Assembly (NCBI RefSeq): GCF_014207445.1
Contig: NZ_JACHEM010000026.1
Location: 1 to 48,118 of the forward strand
Length of the DNA stretch: 48,118 nucleotides
Direction of reading: 5' to 3'
Source: Streptomyces candidus
GTDB taxonomy: Bacteria > Actinomycetota > Actinomycetes > Streptomycetales > Streptomycetaceae
The position numbers and the translations under genes were made by a program. Positions 34,289-43,936 of this stretch are shown here, in pieces. How positions within the stretch are numbered: position 1 is the first letter of the stretch; every line of letters starts with the position of its first letter. The notes under the pieces were generated by a model. It searched no databases. It saw nothing but the letters and a program-made list of their open reading frames with translations, and was not told where the DNA came from.

Positions 34289-35389
34289 ATGTCCACCGCA
34301 TCTCACCAGCCCGCCACCAAGCCCGTCGCCGCCCCTTCAACAACCGGCCGCACCAGGGAGGGGGAGCAGATCAAGGCGGTCGCCGACACGCTGGTACACG
34401 CGTACGGGCTGCATCCGGCAGACATCACGCGCATCCCGGAGGGCACCGCGACGGACAACTACGCCGTCGTGGACCAGGCAGGCCGGCGGCACTTCGCCAA
34501 GGTCTACCGCACTCGAGAGCACTTGGATCTGGAGCGGGCGTCGGTCGAACTATCCGAGTACTGCGCCGACGGAAGTGTCGCGACCGCGCGGGCAATCCGC
34601 ACGCGCGAGCTCGAACTCATCGCGGCCCAAGCCCCGTTGCCGATGTCCCTGTGGTCATACGTACCGCACACCGAGACCGCCGAGGGCGGCCTGAGGGGTG
34701 CCCGGTGGACAGCCGTCGGCACAGCGATGGGCCGCCTCCACAGCCGGCTCAGCGCTCACCCCGCCGCCGCGCCCACTCTGGAACCTGGTGCCGCGGTGTG
34801 CGACGTGGCCGCCTCACAGGACCGCTTCGAGCGTCTAATCCAGGCGTACCAGCAGAAACCCCAGCTTGGGGAGTTCGAGACGTGGGCGCTGCAGGCGGCG
34901 CGTGAGCGACAAGCCATCCTGGGGGACGTCGAGCGCACCCTCGCTTCGCTTCCACAGCTCACCGTTCAGATCCTGCAGGGCGACATGGCCGGCCCCAACG
35001 TGCTGTTGGAGAACGACGGGGTAGCAGCGATCGTGGACTTCCGACCGCCCGCACCCGGGTACCTCGCCTGGGAGATCGCGCGTCTTGGTTGCGATCCCAA
35101 GAGCGTGCTGGACAACAGTGCGGAGAGCTGGCTCACCGGGTACACCGATCTCACCCTGTCCTACCGGGACGCCAATCCGAAGGCGTCCTCGGACGACCTC
35201 TTGTTCTCGCTTCGTGTCGGCTGTGCAGCCATGCTCTGCTCGGCCTTTCCGCTGTCGGTGCCAGTGGAACGACCGCACATCGTCGACGCCGCACTTGAGG
35301 CCTACGGGCAGGTGCGGCACGAGGCAGCTCTGATGCTGCTGGACCGGCTACCTGTCATGGAGGAGGCTCTGCGTGAGACCCTTCGCTGA
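34289..35389 (+). CDS. Phosphotransferase, APH-like
   Basis: A 366-residue kinase-fold protein of the aminoglycoside phosphotransferase type. The catalytic loop is ILQGDMAGPNVLLEN (His of the usual HGD is Gln), followed by IVDFRPPAPG with the metal-binding Asp. The N-terminal part has IPEGTATDNYAVV as a glycine-rich loop and RRHFAKVYR with the ATP-binding Lys. The ATG at 34289 has AGGAG 4-5 bases upstream. Substrates of this superfamily range from antibiotics to choline and homoserine; there is no basis to choose here. Confidence 0.82.
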   Translation: MSTASHQPATKPVAAPSTTGRTREGEQIKAVADTLVHAYGLHPADITRIPEGTATDNYAVVDQAGRRHFAKVYRTREHLDLERASVELSEYCADGSVATARAIRTRELELIAAQAPLPMSLWSYVPHTETAEGGLRGARWTAVGTAMGRLHSRLSAHPAAAPTLEPGAAVCDVAASQDRFERLIQAYQQKPQLGEFETWALQAARERQAILGDVERTLASLPQLTVQILQGDMAGPNVLLENDGVAAIVDFRPPAPGYLAWEIARLGCDPKSVLDNSAESWLTGYTDLTLSYRDANPKASSDDLLFSLRVGCAAMLCSAFPLSVPVERPHIVDAALEAYGQVRHEAALMLLDRLPVMEEALRETLR

Positions 35390-35567
35390 GTTCATGACTC
35401 CCGTGGGCGGCGTAAGTCACGCAAGCCGCAACCCCGGACGGCGAACTCGCCTATCTGGGCCAGTTGTAGCAGCAGGGCATTTAGGGTCGGCCAAGAGCGC
35501 AGAGGCCGGCGCGCCAAGCCCGGGGTGGAACCGGGCATCGGCCGCGGTCAGGAGAGCGGGGCGGCGA

Positions 35568-36089
35568 TCATCTGGTGAGTTGGTCCACCCGAAGCAGGTC
35601 GTCGGGGTTGATGCGGATCGCAGCGATGTTGGCGAGCCACTGCATCCACACCGCCTCGATGCCGGGCGCGGCCTCGAACTCGGCGTCTGTGATGCGTCCC
35701 TGGGCGTAGGCGACCGTCCGGTCTGCCAACTCCTGGAGAGCGTCGGGAGCGATCCAGCGGACGTTCTTCGTCTCGCGGGCACTCGGGGTGAGGTCGCCGG
35801 TGACGGTGGCCTGGTAGACGGTCCAGTCGTGGCCGGTGCCGCGTGCGCCGGGAAGGCGGCGGCATGGGTTGTCCCGCCAGGAGCCGGTGACGTGGGTGAG
35901 GCCGGTAACGGTGAGGCCGAGTTCTTCCTCGACCTCGGCGCGGCCCGCGTTCTCGGCGGTCCCATGGTCGTCGATGTGGCCGGCGGCAGGTGCCGTGCCG
36001 GGCGGGAAGGTGGCGCGGTCGAACATGAGGTAGCGGCTCTGGTGATCGGTGATGACGATGCCGACCGAGGTGTTGTCGCAGGTCTTCAT
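35568..36089 (-). CDS. NUDIX hydrolase
   Basis: A 173-residue NUDIX protein. The Nudix box is GHIDDHGTAENAGRAEVEEELGL (about residues 37-59, shown here only to place it): the three Glu of the metal-binding EVEEE are kept, while the Arg of the usual RE is Ala. It starts SVGIVITDHQSRYLMFDR. The family cleaves nucleoside diphosphates linked to other groups. The gene is convergent with the phosphotransferase; 35390-35567 holds nothing I can identify. Confidence 0.85.
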   Translation of the reverse strand: MKTCDNTSVGIVITDHQSRYLMFDRATFPPGTAPAAGHIDDHGTAENAGRAEVEEELGLTVTGLTHVTGSWRDNPCRRLPGARGTGHDWTVYQATVTGDLTPSARETKNVRWIAPDALQELADRTVAYAQGRITDAEFEAAPGIEAVWMQWLANIAAIRINPDDLLRVDQLTR

Positions 36090-36325
36090 GGTCTCGTTCC
36101 CGGTAGTTGCTGGAGGTCAGGCGGCTACAAGCAGAAGATGGCGATTCTCGCCGAGGTCTCCGCCGGGACCAAGCCAGACGACGTCACGGTGACGAGTTGG
36201 CTCGTGGTCGTCGCCGAGCTCCCGGAGATGGGGTGACGCCGATCGCGCCCGCCCCAGTGCCTTCTACGACAGAATGTTTGCTGCCCGTTAGCTGGCCCCC
36301 GCGAGACCTTCCGGTGGCACGGGGG

Positions 36326-36885
36326 TTACCTGGTTCCGGTCGATGTGGTGAGCGCACGCGCGATCCGGGGCCCGACGAGGCGCTCCGTCACATCGAGTGG
36401 GTACCAGCGGGCACCGGTCACCTCGGACTCCTGGATACGTCCGAACTCGGCGTCGACCGTCGCGAAGGTGTAGCCGATGTCCAGGTGGTAGTGGTCCGGC
36501 TCGTCCTTCGCGGGCCTGGCCGGCTCCTGGCCGAACTCGACCTAGGCGGGGTGCGCCGAGACGGGGACGTTTTGCGCGGGGTCGATGCCGGTCTCCTGCG
36601 ACAACTCCAGGATTGCCGCGCCGACCAGCGTCGTATCGGTCGGCTCAAGATGCCCACCCGGCTGCAAGGTGATCCCGTACGCGAGGTGTTCGATCAGGAC
36701 AACCTCAGCGCTGTCCCGGACCAGCAGCGCCCAGCGGTGACGTGCATGGGGAAGGTCCGCCGCGAGGCGAATTCCTGGCCTTCGGCCAACAAGCGAAGCG
36801 GCTCGGCCAACTGTCCGGCCTCCTGCGGGTAGCGCTCAAGGTAGGCGGCCAGCACGGCCGCGATGTCGGAATCAGTGATCGCCAC
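36326..36885 (-). pseudogene. Broken NUDIX hydrolase gene
   Basis: From ATG 36885 the minus strand reads ITDSDIAAVLAAYLERYPQEAG and FPMHVTAG, then loses frame near 36735. Restoring one G in a GGG run gives ALLVRDSAEVVLIEHLAYG, the Nudix-box remnant QPGGHLEPTDTTLVGAAI and ELSQETGID. An in-frame TAG follows about 20 codons later (near 36543), after which HYHLDIGYTF and GARWYPL still match a NUDIX C terminus up to the TAA at 36326. So it is decayed, or has at least one sequence error plus one real stop. Confidence 0.7.
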
Positions 36886-37327
36886 AGTTCATCGCCCTCC
36901 TGTCGGCCCGAGGAAGAATTCCGCCGAGACCGGCCGCTCGAAGTCGGTCACCAAGCACGTGCACCGTCAGCCCTACAGGAGCCCTGGCGTACCAGAAGCC
37001 CCGCACTCTACAAGTCCGTCCGGCCCCACACGTCCCAACGGCTGTGTTGCACACGCCGCTTGGGAACCTCGGCGATACGGCCAACACCCATCCACTCACT
37101 GCTTCTTGCCCTGCAAGGGCCCGTGCACCCAGCACCTTTCAACAGCCGCCTGGAACCGGGGTTCGGCACTCGGCCGAATGACCTGTGCTCGAAGAGCCGA
37201 CGGTCTCGTTGAACCGGACAGGCTCGTCACCATGTCAGAGGGGAGCGCAGTGTGAAACGCACCGGATCACGCGAGAACGCGAAAAGCACCGCAGCCCAGG
37301 AGACGATTTACAACGCGGAGCGCGAGC
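36886..37327. other. No gene identified
   Basis: A 442-bp stretch between the broken NUDIX gene and the ABC fragment. Open frames are short and without domain signals. A GTG at 37252 with GAGGGG upstream opens a frame that continues into the MFS gene, but its first 80 residues show no protein-like pattern. The left border of the ABC/MFS segment falls near 37328. Confidence 0.5.
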
Positions 37328-37501
37328 AGCGAGGGCCGGGTGGCCCAGGAGGGCACCCACGAGCAGCTCATGGCCCGCCACGACGGGATCTACTGCTCGA
37401 TGTCCACCGCGCAGGCCGCCCAGTACGAAGCCACGGGCCCTGTCGTTCCCAGGCAGAACCGGAACGCCCCGGCGCTGAGGGTGAAGGGCGGTCCGCAGTG
37501 A
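37328..37501 (+). pseudogene. ABC exporter ATPase, C-terminal remnant
   Basis: The frame ending at TGA 37499-37501 reads GRVAQEGTHEQLMARHDGIY, the classic end of an ABC exporter nucleotide-binding domain (G-R-x-x-E-x-G-T-H-x-x-L). Everything before this is missing. Its stop overlaps the GTG of the MFS gene (GTGA), so an ABC-MFS gene pair was once intact here. The cut is one side of a rearranged block. Confidence 0.65.
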
Positions 37502-38250
37502 ACGCCGCCGCACCGGGCAGCACCTTGTGGCGGCACACGGACTTCCGGCGCTACTGGGGTGGGCAGGCCGTCACCGTCGCCGGTTTCGGGATCACCACCA
37601 TCGGCACCTCCGTCATCGCCGTGGTGGATCTGCACGCCTCGACCATGCACGTGGCGCTGATCGCCGTCGCGGGGAAGCTGCCCCCGCTGCTGCTCAGCCT
37701 TCACGCCGGCGTCCTCGCCGACCGCCACCGCAAACGGCCGATCATCATCAGCTGCGACGTGCTGTGCGCCCTCATCCTGGCCAGCCTCCCCCTCGCCCAG
37801 CTGGTCGCGGAAGTCACCCTGGGACAGCTGTACACGGTCGCGTTCCTCGTCTCCGCGCTCCAGGTGATCGGCAGCAACGCCTCGATCAGCTACCTCCCGG
37901 TCCTGCTGAGCGGCGAGCAGCTCCGGAAAGGCAACTCCAAGCTCGGCGCGACCAACTCACTCGCCGATATGGCCGGCAACAACCTGGGCGGGCTCCTGGT
38001 CACCCTGCTGGGCGCCGCCCGCGCGATCGCCCTGGACGCGCTCTCCTATCTGATCTGCGCCTTCTGCATGCTCCGCATCCGCCACCGTGAGCCGAAGCCG
38101 GCGCCTCGGCCCGCGGGCACGAGCCAGTGGACGGAGATCCGCGAGGGCCTCGACTACACCCTCAACGCGCCTCTCGTACGGTCCATCGTGCTGTCCAACG
38201 CGACCACTTCGTTCGCCCTCGCCGCCAGCTCAGCACTCTGGTCCCTATAC
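37498..38250 (+). pseudogene. MFS transporter, 3'-truncated
   Basis: From GTG 37498 about 250 residues match the N-terminal half of a major facilitator: WRHTDFRRYWGGQAVTVAG, ADRHRKRPIIISC (the loop 2-3 motif) and several hydrophobic helices. After about ALWSLYLL (near 38250) the frame turns into Arg/Pro-rich nonsense and stops at 38508, while a different frame begins to encode a NUDIX domain. The transporter has thus lost its second half by recombination and is unlikely to work. Confidence 0.75.
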
Positions 38251-38296
38251 CTATTGCGACGCCGGCCGGGTCCTGCTCGGGCGCTCCCGGCGTGGC

Positions 38297-39985
38297 ATGT
38301 TCGAATTGCCCGGTGGCAAGACCCGCGGCCCGGAGGGCTTTGCCGCCGCAGCGGTCCGCGAACTCGCCGAGGAGACCGGCCTGATCGCCGACCCGGCCGA
38401 CGCGCACGTGGTGTCGATGCTGGCCGACGACAGTCACGGCACTCCGCGGCTCACGGCCGTCGTACGGATTACCGGCTGGTCCGGAAGGCTTGCCAACCCC
38501 GAGCCTGACAAGTTCGATCGCTGGGAGTTCTTCGATCTGCACGCTCTGGCCTGCGCTGGGGACGTGTTCGTCCCGGCCGCGTCCGCGCTGGATGCCGTAT
38601 GGCCCGGAGTCATTCCCGACCTGCCGCCCGTGGTCTCCTACCCCCTCGCCGCCGAGCAGCCGCCCGTGCTGGGTGAGCCGGCCGAGGCGGTCCGGCTGCG
38701 TCAGGCGATGGCCCAGATGGTGATCGATGGCGGCTGGGCCCCGTCCGAGCCGGTCCAGGGCGCGCTGCGGACCGTGCCCCGCCACCGCTTCGCCCCGGAG
38801 GCGCCCCTGACTGACGCCTACGACGGCGGCGACCGGGCCGTGATTACCCGGCGCGACAGAACCGGGACGGCGATCAGCTCGGTGTCCGCGGCGTGGCTCC
38901 AGGCCGACATGATCGAGCACCTGCGCCTGGCGCCGGGCGCGATCGTGTTCGAGGCGGGATCCGGCGGCTACAACGCCGAGCTGATCGCCCACGTCACCGC
39001 CCCCGGCGGTCGTGTGGTGACCGTCGACATCGACCCGTGGGTCGTACGCCGCACCCGCCGGTTCCTCACGGAGGCCGGCAGCGGACGCGTCACCGCCGTC
39101 GAATCCGACGCGGCGCTCGGCGCACCCGGGCACCTGGTGCCGCGCGGCGGTTTCGACGCCAGCATGATTACCTACAACTGCTGGGACATTGCCCTGGCCT
39201 GGCGCGAGCAGCTGGCCGAGGGCGGCCGCCTGGTCCTGCCGTTGGAGATGGGCGGTTACACCCGAGCGGTCACGTTCGAGCGGCGCGGCGAGGTGCTGCA
39301 CGCCCGTCACTTCACGTACTGCGGATTTGTTCGCGACCGGGGGCAGCATGCCCACGCCGTTTCGGTCGTCTCCCTTCTCGGCGGCAGGCTGACGCTACGC
39401 TTCTACGACGGCGCCATCGCCGAGACGGCGGGCCTGGAGGAGGCGCTGCGCGGGCGGCGGCACGAGGTCGCAACCGGCGTGACCATGGTCGGCGCGAACT
39501 CCTACTTCGGCTCCCTGCAGCTGTACGCGGCCACCACCCTGCCTGCGTTCTGCCGACTGGCCGCCCACCAGGAACCGGACGAGGGCGTGACCGGCATCGC
39601 GAAGGACCGCGACGCACCGGCCATCGTCGGCGACGCTTCGCTCGCCTACCTGATCTACATCCAGACCAAGGACGGCGACAGCCCGCAGGGCAAGACGTGG
39701 GAGTGGGTCGTCCACGCCTTCGGCGAGCAGGGGCCCGAGCTCGCCGAGCGGCTGGTGGCCACGGTCCGGGCCTGGGACCGCCATATCCGTGCCGACGACA
39801 ACGACCTGCATGCCGATCCCGTCCTGACGGTCCACCCGGCCGGCACGCCCGACGATGCGCTGCCCGCCGGTGCTGTCCTGGACAAGGAGCACTGCCGTCT
39901 GGTGTTCCGGTGGCCCGGGCGTGACGCGGTGCTGCCCGGGCCCGTTGAGCGTCCAGTGGCCGACATCGTGACGGAGGGGGTGTGA
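38297..39985 (+). CDS. NUDIX fragment joined to isoaspartate-type methyltransferase
   Basis: From ATG 38297 a 562-residue frame first encodes a NUDIX domain whose first strands lie before the junction (RGMFELPGGKTRGPEG, AVRELAEETGLI). From about residue 130 it encodes a protein-L-isoaspartate O-methyltransferase-like domain (VPRHRFAPEAPL, ISSVSAAWLQADMIEHL, FEAGSGGYNAELIAHV), with about 200 further residues typical of the actinomycete methyltransferases linked to modified peptides (FxLD-like systems). Coding sense extends upstream into the MFS remnant to about 38250 without a good start. Whether the fusion is expressed is uncertain. Confidence 0.75.
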   Translation: MFELPGGKTRGPEGFAAAAVRELAEETGLIADPADAHVVSMLADDSHGTPRLTAVVRITGWSGRLANPEPDKFDRWEFFDLHALACAGDVFVPAASALDAVWPGVIPDLPPVVSYPLAAEQPPVLGEPAEAVRLRQAMAQMVIDGGWAPSEPVQGALRTVPRHRFAPEAPLTDAYDGGDRAVITRRDRTGTAISSVSAAWLQADMIEHLRLAPGAIVFEAGSGGYNAELIAHVTAPGGRVVTVDIDPWVVRRTRRFLTEAGSGRVTAVESDAALGAPGHLVPRGGFDASMITYNCWDIALAWREQLAEGGRLVLPLEMGGYTRAVTFERRGEVLHARHFTYCGFVRDRGQHAHAVSVVSLLGGRLTLRFYDGAIAETAGLEEALRGRRHEVATGVTMVGANSYFGSLQLYAATTLPAFCRLAAHQEPDEGVTGIAKDRDAPAIVGDASLAYLIYIQTKDGDSPQGKTWEWVVHAFGEQGPELAERLVATVRAWDRHIRADDNDLHADPVLTVHPAGTPDDALPAGAVLDKEHCRLVFRWPGRDAVLPGPVERPVADIVTEGV

Positions 39986-40101
39986 CGGTGGAACGGGCCG
40001 TACGGCAGGCGGTGTTCGTCGCTCTGGCGCAGCGCGACGCGCTCGACCGGATGCGGCGTCGGCCGCCGCCCAGCAGTTCCGGGTGTCCGTATGGGGGTCG
40101 G

Positions 40102-40130
40102 AGGTGTGGGGGTGGCAGGCCCCCACACCT
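40102..40130 (+). terminator. Strong hairpin after the methyltransferase gene
   Basis: A perfect 11-bp stem, AGGTGTGGGGG (40102-40112) with CCCCCACACCT (40120-40130), and a 7-nt loop. It lies 117 bases past the methyltransferase stop. It falls within an open frame beginning GTG 39982, which argues that this frame is not a gene. Confidence 0.6.
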
Positions 40131-40280
40131 GGGGCAGCAGGCCGGGTACTACTTCACCGCGGCCTTCAGGTGGCTGCACGCCACCGGGACCGTCATCGAC
40201 AACACCGACCTGACCGCCGTCCAGACCCCGGCCCGCTTCTCCACCCACCTCGCCTGCACCCCACGGTGCGTACCCATGCT

Positions 40281-40373
40281 TGCTACGCCTTGGACGAAGT
40301 CATCGAGTTCGGTGTCTGGGGTGGCATGACCGAACGGGAGCGCCGCGCACTGCGGCGACGCCGACCGAACGAC
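40281..40373 (+). pseudogene. WhiB-family regulator, C-terminal fragment
   Basis: Thirty-one codons read CYALDEVIEFGVWGGMTERE and then RRALRRRRP, which is the last Cys, the GVWGG turn and the basic DNA-binding tail of a WhiB-like iron-sulfur protein. The other three Cys ligands are not in this frame. Just upstream another frame has CTPRC, perhaps the middle Cys pair after a frameshift. No intact gene can be built. The rest of 39986-40626 has no other gene that I can support. Confidence 0.6.
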
Positions 40374-40626
40374 GCGTCATGGCCTGCGGCTTCGGGTGTG
40401 GTGGTGGAGAGTGGATACGACTATCAAGGCCCTGCACTCATGGCCCCTCGAGCACTGAACGGCGAGCATGATTCCCCACGGCCCTGCCGTCGTCCGCACG
40501 ACGGCAACGAAGTTTCCCGCCAGCGCGGGCGTCCCTTCCGTCCATGACCTGCTGGTCACACCATCTGTTCTGGCTCGGGCTCTCTTCGTCACCGGAAGAG
40601 CTCCATGGGACCGGCACAACCACGGA

Positions 40627-40827
40627 ATGTCGTCGACCCACGAGTTCATCCATCGGATCGCCGCGATCCCCGCCTACCTCCAATGGGATACATCTGGGCG
40701 GATCGAGCGTACGGACCTCGCGCTCGAGCTGGACGGGTCGGAGAAGAGCATGCTTTCCTACACCCTCGGTCAGGCCATGTGCCAGATCTTCGCGGAGCGC
40801 GTGCTCTCCGTCCGCTTCCTGGGCCCC
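40627..40827 (+). pseudogene. Hypothetical gene cut by an IS701 fragment
   Basis: From ATG 40627 about 65 codons look coding (STHEFIHRIAAIPAYLQWD, LALELDGSEKSMLSYTLGQA, ERVLSVRFL). At about 40825 the sequence becomes the complement of an IS701-type transposase, and the open frame continues only as an antisense shadow to 40962. No family is recognised. This is a 5' gene fragment. Confidence 0.45.
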
Positions 40828-41360
40828 ACCTGGGCAGGGATGGCGCACTTGTCACGGCGGGCCACCTTGACCGGATCGGCCTTCGGCGAGGCAGGATCCC
40901 AGCTCCCGGGCATGAACAGACGCCAGTTCACCGCCGCCGAGGACCCGTTGGAAGCCAGGTGAAGCGAAACCCCGGCCTGGCAGTTGGTGACCTTGCCCGC
41001 GGTGCCGGTGTACTGCCGGGTCACGCACGCCGACGCGTCCCCGTCCTTGAGGAACCCCGTGTCATCAATGACCAGCGCGGTGGGTTTGATGACCGGCTGC
41101 ATGCGCCAGGCCAGCCGGGCCCGCACATGCGCCGCATCCCACGGACTGGAGGTCACGAAGTGGGCCAGGGCCTGCCGGTTACCGTCCTCGCCCAGGCGGG
41201 CGGCCATCGGCTCCACCGACTTGCGCCCGCCGTCCAGCAGCAGGCCCCGCAGATAGACCCCGCCCCACCGGCGCTGATCCGCCCGCGCGAACGGCTCGAA
41301 CATCTCCGCCGCGAAGTCCTCCAGATCACACCGGACCGCAGCCAACTCCTCGCTCAGCAC
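40824..41360 (-). mobile_element. IS701-family transposase, 3'-truncated
   Basis: The minus strand from GTG 41360 encodes about 179 residues typical of IS701 transposases: FAAEMFEPFARADQRRWG, YLRGLLLDGGRKS, ALVIDDTGFLKDGDASACVTRQ (first catalytic Asp region) and NCQAGVSLHLAS. Homology ends at RDKCAIPAQVG (40824), where the neighbouring gene fragment begins. The second half with the remaining catalytic residues is gone. Confidence 0.8.
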
Positions 41361-41425
41361 GCCCGGTCAACGACACCACCGATCAAGAAGACACGCCATC
41401 ACAAACCACACATGACCAAGCCCTA

Positions 41426-42334
41426 CTAGTGCCTGAGGTGAGTTCGAACCTGTAGTTTCGGCGCCGTACTCTCGCTGCTGCGAAGCAACACCATCGCGAC
41501 CGAGACAACGATGAGCGCACAGCCACCTCCCTGGATCGGGGTCAGCCGCTCCCCTAGGAACAATGCGCCCCACAACACACCGAACGCCGGCGTCAGCAGG
41601 CCGACTGTCATCGCCCGGGACGGGCCTACGTCGGCGATCAGGCGGAAGTAGAGCAGGAAACCGATCGTCGTGCACAGTACAGCCAGAGCGAGAACGTTGA
41701 GGATGATCGTGGGAGTGACATCCACAGGCGGGATATCCGTGACCCAGAAGGGTACCAACAGCACACCCGCCAGCAGTTGGGAGCAGCCCGCCGTGCCGAT
41801 TGGGTCCACATGCGAGGCGAACCTCTTCACATAGATGCCAGACAGCGAGTAGCTCACCGCAGCTGCGAGGCAGGCCCCGATACTCCACCAGAACAGCCGC
41901 GAGTCCTGATCGGTCGAACCCCCGCCCGCGACCAACGCGACCCCGATCATGCTGAGGGTGAGCCCGGCTATACCACGCACGGTGAGGCGCTGGCCGAGGA
42001 ACACAGCCGCGAGTAGCGTGCCGAACAACGGAGTGCTGGAGTTGATGACGACCGAGTACGACGCGGGGATGTGCACGGCCGCGAAAGAGAACAGCAACAT
42101 CGGCGTGGCCACGTTGAACAGCCCCACTACCAGGTACTGAACCCAGTGCTCGCGCCACCGCGGAGCGAAGCGGATCGCGGCGAAATAGGGCAAGAAGGCC
42201 AGCCCTCCGACCCCCACCCGCAGTCCGGCGGTCGTCGTCGCCCCCAGTACGGGCGCCAGCACACGCAAAAAGATGAACGACGCCCCCCACAACGCGCTCA
42301 GGACGACAAGACGTGACCAGTCGGATGGCCGCAT
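41426..42334 (-). CDS. EamA/DMT-family transporter
   Basis: A 302-residue membrane protein with ten predicted hydrophobic helices in two EamA repeats: LVVLSALWGASFIFLRV at the start of the first, SIGACLAAAVSYSLSGIYVKR at the start of the second, and a GALFLGERLTPIQ segment near the end that is typical of the family. It is probably an exporter of metabolites or amino acids. It begins 4 bases after the stop of the TrpA-like fragment, so the two were once one operon. Confidence 0.9.
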   Translation of the reverse strand: MRPSDWSRLVVLSALWGASFIFLRVLAPVLGATTTAGLRVGVGGLAFLPYFAAIRFAPRWREHWVQYLVVGLFNVATPMLLFSFAAVHIPASYSVVINSSTPLFGTLLAAVFLGQRLTVRGIAGLTLSMIGVALVAGGGSTDQDSRLFWWSIGACLAAAVSYSLSGIYVKRFASHVDPIGTAGCSQLLAGVLLVPFWVTDIPPVDVTPTIILNVLALAVLCTTIGFLLYFRLIADVGPSRAMTVGLLTPAFGVLWGALFLGERLTPIQGGGCALIVVSVAMVLLRSSESTAPKLQVRTHLRH

Positions 42335-42338
42335 GACC

Positions 42339-42584
42339 TCAACTTCTCACTCTGCGCACGAACTCCCCGATCTCCTTGGGCGCCACGCCGAGATCGTCCA
42401 GCTTCTGCTCGACGAGGAGGCTGGAATGACTTCCAACGATCACGCCGTTCGATCCTGCTGTCCAGAAATCGATCACCTGTTCCCCGCGGGTGATTCCAAA
42501 GCCCATCACGAGCGGCTTGTTCGACAGCTTGCGCAGGCAGGCCACGCGCTGTAAAGAGTCGTCATTGCCACCCACCCCACGAGC
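42339..42584 (-). pseudogene. TrpA-like fragment (C-terminal third)
   Basis: Eighty-one codons ending at 42339 read GGNDDSLQRVACLRKLSNKP, VMGFGITRGEQV and GSNGVIVGSHSSLLVEQ, matching the C-terminal third of tryptophan synthase alpha subunits (the GFGI and GxxGVIVGS phosphate-binding turns). Sequence before about 42584 does not continue the match, so the 5' two thirds are lost. A stand-alone TrpA-like protein beside an exporter would suggest indole-type secondary metabolism, but this is speculative. Confidence 0.7.
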
Positions 42585-42798
42585 CCTTGGCCTCACCTTG
42601 TCGCACCTGGACAGATCACCATCACGCAATGACCCTGCTACACCTGTCGTCAGTCCCAAGCGGCTTTCAGTCAGGAGGCAGAGTGTAGCCGGATTCCGCC
42701 TTGTCGTTGGCGGCGTTGGGCGGGAACATGCTACTTGTCTGCATGAACTCGACAATTGCACCGTGATCGCCCTGCGGTGCCAAAATACGAGGAGTTCC

Positions 42799-43362
42799 AT
42801 GCCCAACCGTGCCGTACGCACGTTCGCCGCCGCAGCCTTGCTGGCAGTGCCCGCCATAGGCTTCACCTCGCCTGCGCATGCCTCTAGCCAGGGCACCTTC
42901 ATCCAATGTGTGACTGGCTTTAGCACGCAGACGTTCACCCCCCCGCTCACGTTCGAGCCGAAGCCGACTCACCTCAAAGAGGAAGGCACGGTCGGTACCT
43001 GCGTCTCGGATGTGCCGGGCCTGTCCTACGGCACCTATGAATACAACGGTAACGGCACCCTCAGCTGCCTCACCGGTAGCGCCGCGGGCAAGTCCAACTG
43101 GAAGTGGCACAAGAGCGACGGGACCGTCATCGGCACCACAGTTGTAGGCGAGGAAGGCGCCCTCGCAGTTGTCCTCCGGCCCAACGGCAACAACGTCGTC
43201 GTCATCACCGCCAAGACCGCCGCTGGATCAATCATCCACCCAGGCCGCATGGTCCACAACGAACAGCTCGTTGCAACCGATCAGACAGCTTGCGCGCAGG
43301 ACGGAATGAAAACTCAAGACGGCATCAACCTGGGTCTGAACTTCACCCGCGACCTCATCTGA
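42799..43362 (+). CDS. Secreted protein, 187 residues
   Basis: Starts at ATG 42799 with GAGGAG 5 bases upstream. Residues 1-28 are a signal peptide (basic start, FAAAALLAVPAIGF core, AHAS cleavage site). The mature part has four or more Cys (CVTGF, GTCVSDV, LSCLTG, QTACAQDG), suggesting disulfides, and is rich in Gly, Thr and Val, probably beta-structured. I do not recognise the family. It is isolated among IS and gene fragments. Confidence 0.8.
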   Translation: MPNRAVRTFAAAALLAVPAIGFTSPAHASSQGTFIQCVTGFSTQTFTPPLTFEPKPTHLKEEGTVGTCVSDVPGLSYGTYEYNGNGTLSCLTGSAAGKSNWKWHKSDGTVIGTTVVGEEGALAVVLRPNGNNVVVITAKTAAGSIIHPGRMVHNEQLVATDQTACAQDGMKTQDGINLGLNFTRDLI

Positions 43363-43568
43363 TCCCGCGCAGGACACTCGAAGCCAAAGTCTTGGCAGAG
43401 AGGCGCGGGCGAGTCGGTACAGGGGAGTGAACCGCTCGGGAAGGGTTGTTCACCAACATCACTGAAGCCTTTTCAGAGTGGCCGCTGATGGGGTGACCAC
43501 CAGAAGGGCCGCAACGCACGAGGCACCTGTGCCGTTGAGGGAGATGTTCGAAGACTCCACTCATCGGC

Positions 43569-43935
43569 ATGGGTGCCTCATTGGTTACTTATCCTGACGC
43601 ACTCGACCTACCGCACGCGTTGATCGAGTGCGTCACCATGCTCATCGTCACCCGCGAGGGTGACCGCCGCCGGCCGCCGCCGGCTGCCGCCGCACCAGCG
43701 TGCTCTGGTCGGCCTGGTGCACCTGCGCCGCCATGACACGCTCGCGCAGCTCTCGGCCGGGTTTGGCATCTCCGCCGGGACCGCTCACGCTCAACGTCAG
43801 CGCCGTCGTCAGTCTGCCCGTCACTGGTGCATCGAGCCTGCTGACGGTGTTGCGGGAGGCGGATCCTGACTTCGCCCTGCTTCGACGGGACTCCCGCCGA
43901 ATACGATCACGTAGGCGACGGCCAAGCGATTCTGT
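43569..43935 (+). mobile_element. IS5-type transposase, decayed N-terminal part
   Basis: Three frames together give the start of an IS5-group transposase: VTYPDALDLPHALIECVTML from ATG 43569, then LPPHQRALVGLVHLRRHDTL with LSAGFGISAGTAHA, then LLTVLREADPDFALL and FDGTPAEYDHVGDGQA. Frameshifts near 43680, 43795 and 43880 break it. The sequence changes abruptly to an IS30-type element at about 43936. Confidence 0.7.
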
Positions 43936-43936
43936 C

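Noticed and set aside
37252..37497. Extended start of the MFS frame from GTG 37252
   Set aside because: The first 80 codons are antisense-like Pro/Arg-rich sequence over an ABC remnant in another frame; GTG 37498 fits the MFS start and the GTGA coupling.
39982..40329. Open frame starting with a GTGA overlap after the methyltransferase
   Set aside because: A perfect 11-bp terminator-like hairpin (40102-40130) lies inside it, the protein has no family pattern, and a WhiB remnant runs through its end in another frame.
40824..40962. Continuation of the plus-strand ORF after 40825
   Set aside because: It is the complement of the IS701 transposase and shows no sense of its own.
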